Source: an uncultured Eggerthellaceae bacterium (lineage in GTDB: Bacteria; Actinomycetota; Coriobacteriia; Coriobacteriales; Eggerthellaceae). From it: DNA of 16,778 nucleotides. Positions 15,241-16,778 of this stretch are shown here, in pieces. The stretch is taken from NCBI GenBank assembly GCA_910580205.1, contig CAJTVP010000029.1, forward strand, positions 1 through 16,778, in the 5' to 3' direction. Positions within the stretch are counted from its first letter, which is position 1, and every line of letters begins with the position of its first letter. The notes under the pieces are model-generated. The model saw only the letters and a program-made list of their open reading frames with translations. It ran no database searches and was not told the DNA's origin. The position numbers and the translations under genes were made by a program.

Positions 15241-15331
15241 CACTCAGGAAAGCGCATCAGGGGTGGAGCGGATCTCGAATGACGCTTCGCGAAATTAATC
15301 TTAACAATTTCGAAAAACACGGTTTGTTCGC

Positions 15332-15360
15332 TTGCACTTCTGAAACGTTATGGATACTAT
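15332..15360 (+). promoter_or_regulatory. Promoter of nrdD
   Basis: TTGCAC (15332-15337) and TACTAT (15355-15360), each four of six against consensus, are separated by an ideal 17 bases. Transcription would begin near 15367, giving a leader of about 160 bases. The -10 lies inside the first NrdR-type box, the expected place for repression. Confidence 0.55.
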
Positions 15361-15401
15361 ATGTACCCGCTGATTCGAACGCGAAACACAATATCTTGTG
15401 C
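15354..15401. promoter_or_regulatory. Pair of NrdR boxes controlling nrdD
   Basis: The second box, ACACAATATCTTGTGC (15386-15401), agrees with the published NrdR consensus acaCwAtATaTwGtgt at 14 of 16 bases. The first, ATACTATATGTACCCG (15354-15369), matches well in its left half and core only. Their starts are 32 bases apart, about three helical turns, the spacing typical of NrdR pairs upstream of ribonucleotide reductase genes. The downstream gene is nrdD, which makes the call firm. NrdR represses when dATP/ATP levels are high. Confidence 0.85.
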
Positions 15402-15529
15402 CAAGTGTTCAGAAGTCAGTGAAAAAGCTGTTGAAACCCAGTGGAAAGAACAAGGATTGCGCAGCGTGAGCACGACTTTGCAGGAACCGTTGGAAAAGCG
15501 CAAAACACAGGAGAAAAGGAAGCTCAATC

Positions 15530-16778
15530 ATGCCACAGGCCATCATCAAGCGCGACGGACGAACCACCGAATTCCACGTTGACAAGATCGCGGCTGCTGT
15601 TGAGAAAGCGTTCCAGGCCTGCGCCGCCATGCAGGATCGGCAGACGGCGGACATGATCGCAGAGCGCGTCGCTCAGAAGCTGGACGAAGGCGCCATCGAG
15701 GGCACGCCCACCGTTGAAGGCGTGCAGGATCTGGTCGAAGAAACCCTCATCGAAAGCGGGTTCGTCCAGACCGCGAAAGCCTACATACTATATAGGGCGG
15801 AACGCAACCGCGTCCGCGACGTCAATTCTCGTCTCATCCAGACGCTCAAGGACATCACGTTCAGCAAGGCGGCGGATTCCGACCTCAAGCGCGAGAACGC
15901 CAACATCAATGCGGACACCGCCATGGGCACCATGCTCAAGTACGGCTCTGAATCCGCAAAGCAGTTCTACGAGATGTGCGTGATCGACCCCAAGTTCGCG
16001 AAGGCCCACCGCGAAGGGGACATCCATATTCACGACATGGATTTCTACACGCTCACCACCACGTGCTGCCAGATCGAGCTCAAGAAGCTCTTCAAGGGCG
16101 GCTTCTCCACGGGCCATGGCGTCCTGCGTGAGCCGAACGACATCCAGAGCTACACGGCTCTTGCGTGCATCGCCATCCAGTCCAACCAGAACGATCAGCA
16201 CGGCGGTCAGTCCGTGTGCGATTTCGATTACGGCCTGGCTGACGGCGTTCGCAAGACTTATCGCCGTCTGTTCAAGAAGCACTTGGCAGAGGCGCTGGAC
16301 CTGCTCTCTGACATTGAGGATGAGCGCACTTTCACCCAAGAGACGCTGGCCGCCATCGAAAGCGAGACGGGCGTTGTCGCCTCCGTCAACCTTGACGAGA
16401 GCTATCGCGCGCTTCTGGTGGAAAAGCTCACGGAAGCGGGCCTTGCCGAATCAGATGTCGCCACCATCCTGAAGTACACGGAGAAGAACGCGTTGGCGGA
16501 TACGGATCGCGCCACGTTTCAGGCCATGGAGGCGCTGGTGCACAACCTGAACACCATGCATTCCCGCGCTGGCGCGCAGACGCCGTTCAGCTCCGTCAAC
16601 TACGGCATGGATATCTCTCCTGAAGGCCGCATGGTCATCAAGAACATGCTGCTGGCCACGGAGCAGGGTCTGGGCAACGGCGAGACGCCCATCTTCCCGG
16701 TGCAGATCTTCCGCGTGAAGGAAGGCGTGAACTACAATCCGGAGGACCCGAACTACGACCTGTTCAAGCTGGCCATGC
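15530..16778 (+). CDS. nrdD: Anaerobic (class III) ribonucleoside-triphosphate reductase, partial
   Basis: The first 416 residues of NrdD, cut by the window end. The enzyme reduces ribonucleoside triphosphates to deoxy forms without oxygen, using a glycyl radical made by NrdG. Residues 1 to about 90 are an ATP-cone (IIKRDGRTTEFHVDKI), the allosteric site for ATP/dATP. Then follow the catalytic barrel landmarks GDIHIHDMDFY (about 163-173), TTTCC, and HGGQS (about 224-228). The radical glycine would lie near the C-terminus, outside the window. ATG at 15530 follows AAAAGGA at a 9-base gap. Codons 86-89 are a run of rare codons (ATA CTA TAT AGG) unlike the rest of the gene. Regulated by the NrdR-type pair upstream. 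nrdG is expected downstream but is not visible here. Confidence 0.96.
   Translation, partial: MPQAIIKRDGRTTEFHVDKIAAAVEKAFQACAAMQDRQTADMIAERVAQKLDEGAIEGTPTVEGVQDLVEETLIESGFVQTAKAYILYRAERNRVRDVNSRLIQTLKDITFSKAADSDLKRENANINADTAMGTMLKYGSESAKQFYEMCVIDPKFAKAHREGDIHIHDMDFYTLTTTCCQIELKKLFKGGFSTGHGVLREPNDIQSYTALACIAIQSNQNDQHGGQSVCDFDYGLADGVRKTYRRLFKKHLAEALDLLSDIEDERTFTQETLAAIESETGVVASVNLDESYRALLVEKLTEAGLAESDVATILKYTEKNALADTDRATFQAMEALVHNLNTMHSRAGAQTPFSSVNYGMDISPEGRMVIKNMLLATEQGLGNGETPIFPVQIFRVKEGVNYNPEDPNYDLFKLAM

Larger units (their letters stand above)
15079..15529. other. Upstream region between the PucR-type gene and nrdD
   Basis: No convincing gene. Open frames here lack ribosome binding sites and overlap regulatory signals. 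From left to right it holds a 19-base dyad (15113-15131), a terminator-like hairpin (15194-15240), an AT-rich dyad CGAAATT...AATTTCG (15290-15296 and 15306-15312), the nrdD promoter with two NrdR-type boxes (15332-15401), and an nrdD leader of about 160 bases. Confidence 0.6.

Noticed and set aside
15171..15582. Two small plus-strand frames before nrdD
   Set aside because: They run through the promoter and NrdR boxes, have no ribosome binding sites and no recognisable domains.

Overview
The window looks like chromosome from an anaerobic gut-type actinobacterium of the Coriobacteriia, most likely the family Eggerthellaceae. The basis is a GC-rich sequence, strong AGGAGG-type ribosome binding sites, an anaerobic class III ribonucleotide reductase, and a set of molybdenum enzymes, 4Fe-4S proteins and MFS carriers of the sort that family uses on plant and host phenols. 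The genus cannot be fixed from the sequence alone.

Left part (1-3051): a zinc-ribbon membrane protein with a long Ala/Pro/Glu/Gln-rich linker, a tRNA-Arg(CCU), then a two-gene unit made of a homocysteine S-methyltransferase-fold protein that lacks the usual zinc cysteines and a small unknown partner that overlaps it by 4 bases. Next comes about 1.1 kb (3052-4140) with no convincing gene but an unusual number of short perfect hairpins.

Centre (4141-13167): one seven-gene, same-strand run with gaps of 14-57 bases. It begins with a small rubredoxin-like/zinc-ribbon protein and then holds two molybdopterin modules. Module A is a large subunit and a three-cluster 4Fe-4S small subunit, both closely resembling pyrogallol-phloroglucinol transhydroxylase (AthL/AthS), followed by an MFS transporter. 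Module B is an eight-cysteine ferredoxin, a second MFS transporter paralogous to the first, and a 765-residue 4Fe-4S molybdopterin oxidoreductase resembling acetylene hydratase and the soluble catechol dehydroxylases. Neither large subunit has a Tat signal, so both should act in the cytoplasm on substrate brought in by the two carriers. My inference is a pathway that imports a polyhydroxylated aromatic compound and rearranges or removes its hydroxyl groups; the substrate is unknown.

Right part (13168-16778): a strong hairpin terminator separates the operon from a convergent PucR-type regulator on the minus strand, the natural candidate for controlling the operon. An upstream region with several dyads leads into nrdD, which runs off the window. 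Its promoter carries two NrdR-type boxes spaced 32 bases apart, the second a near-perfect match.
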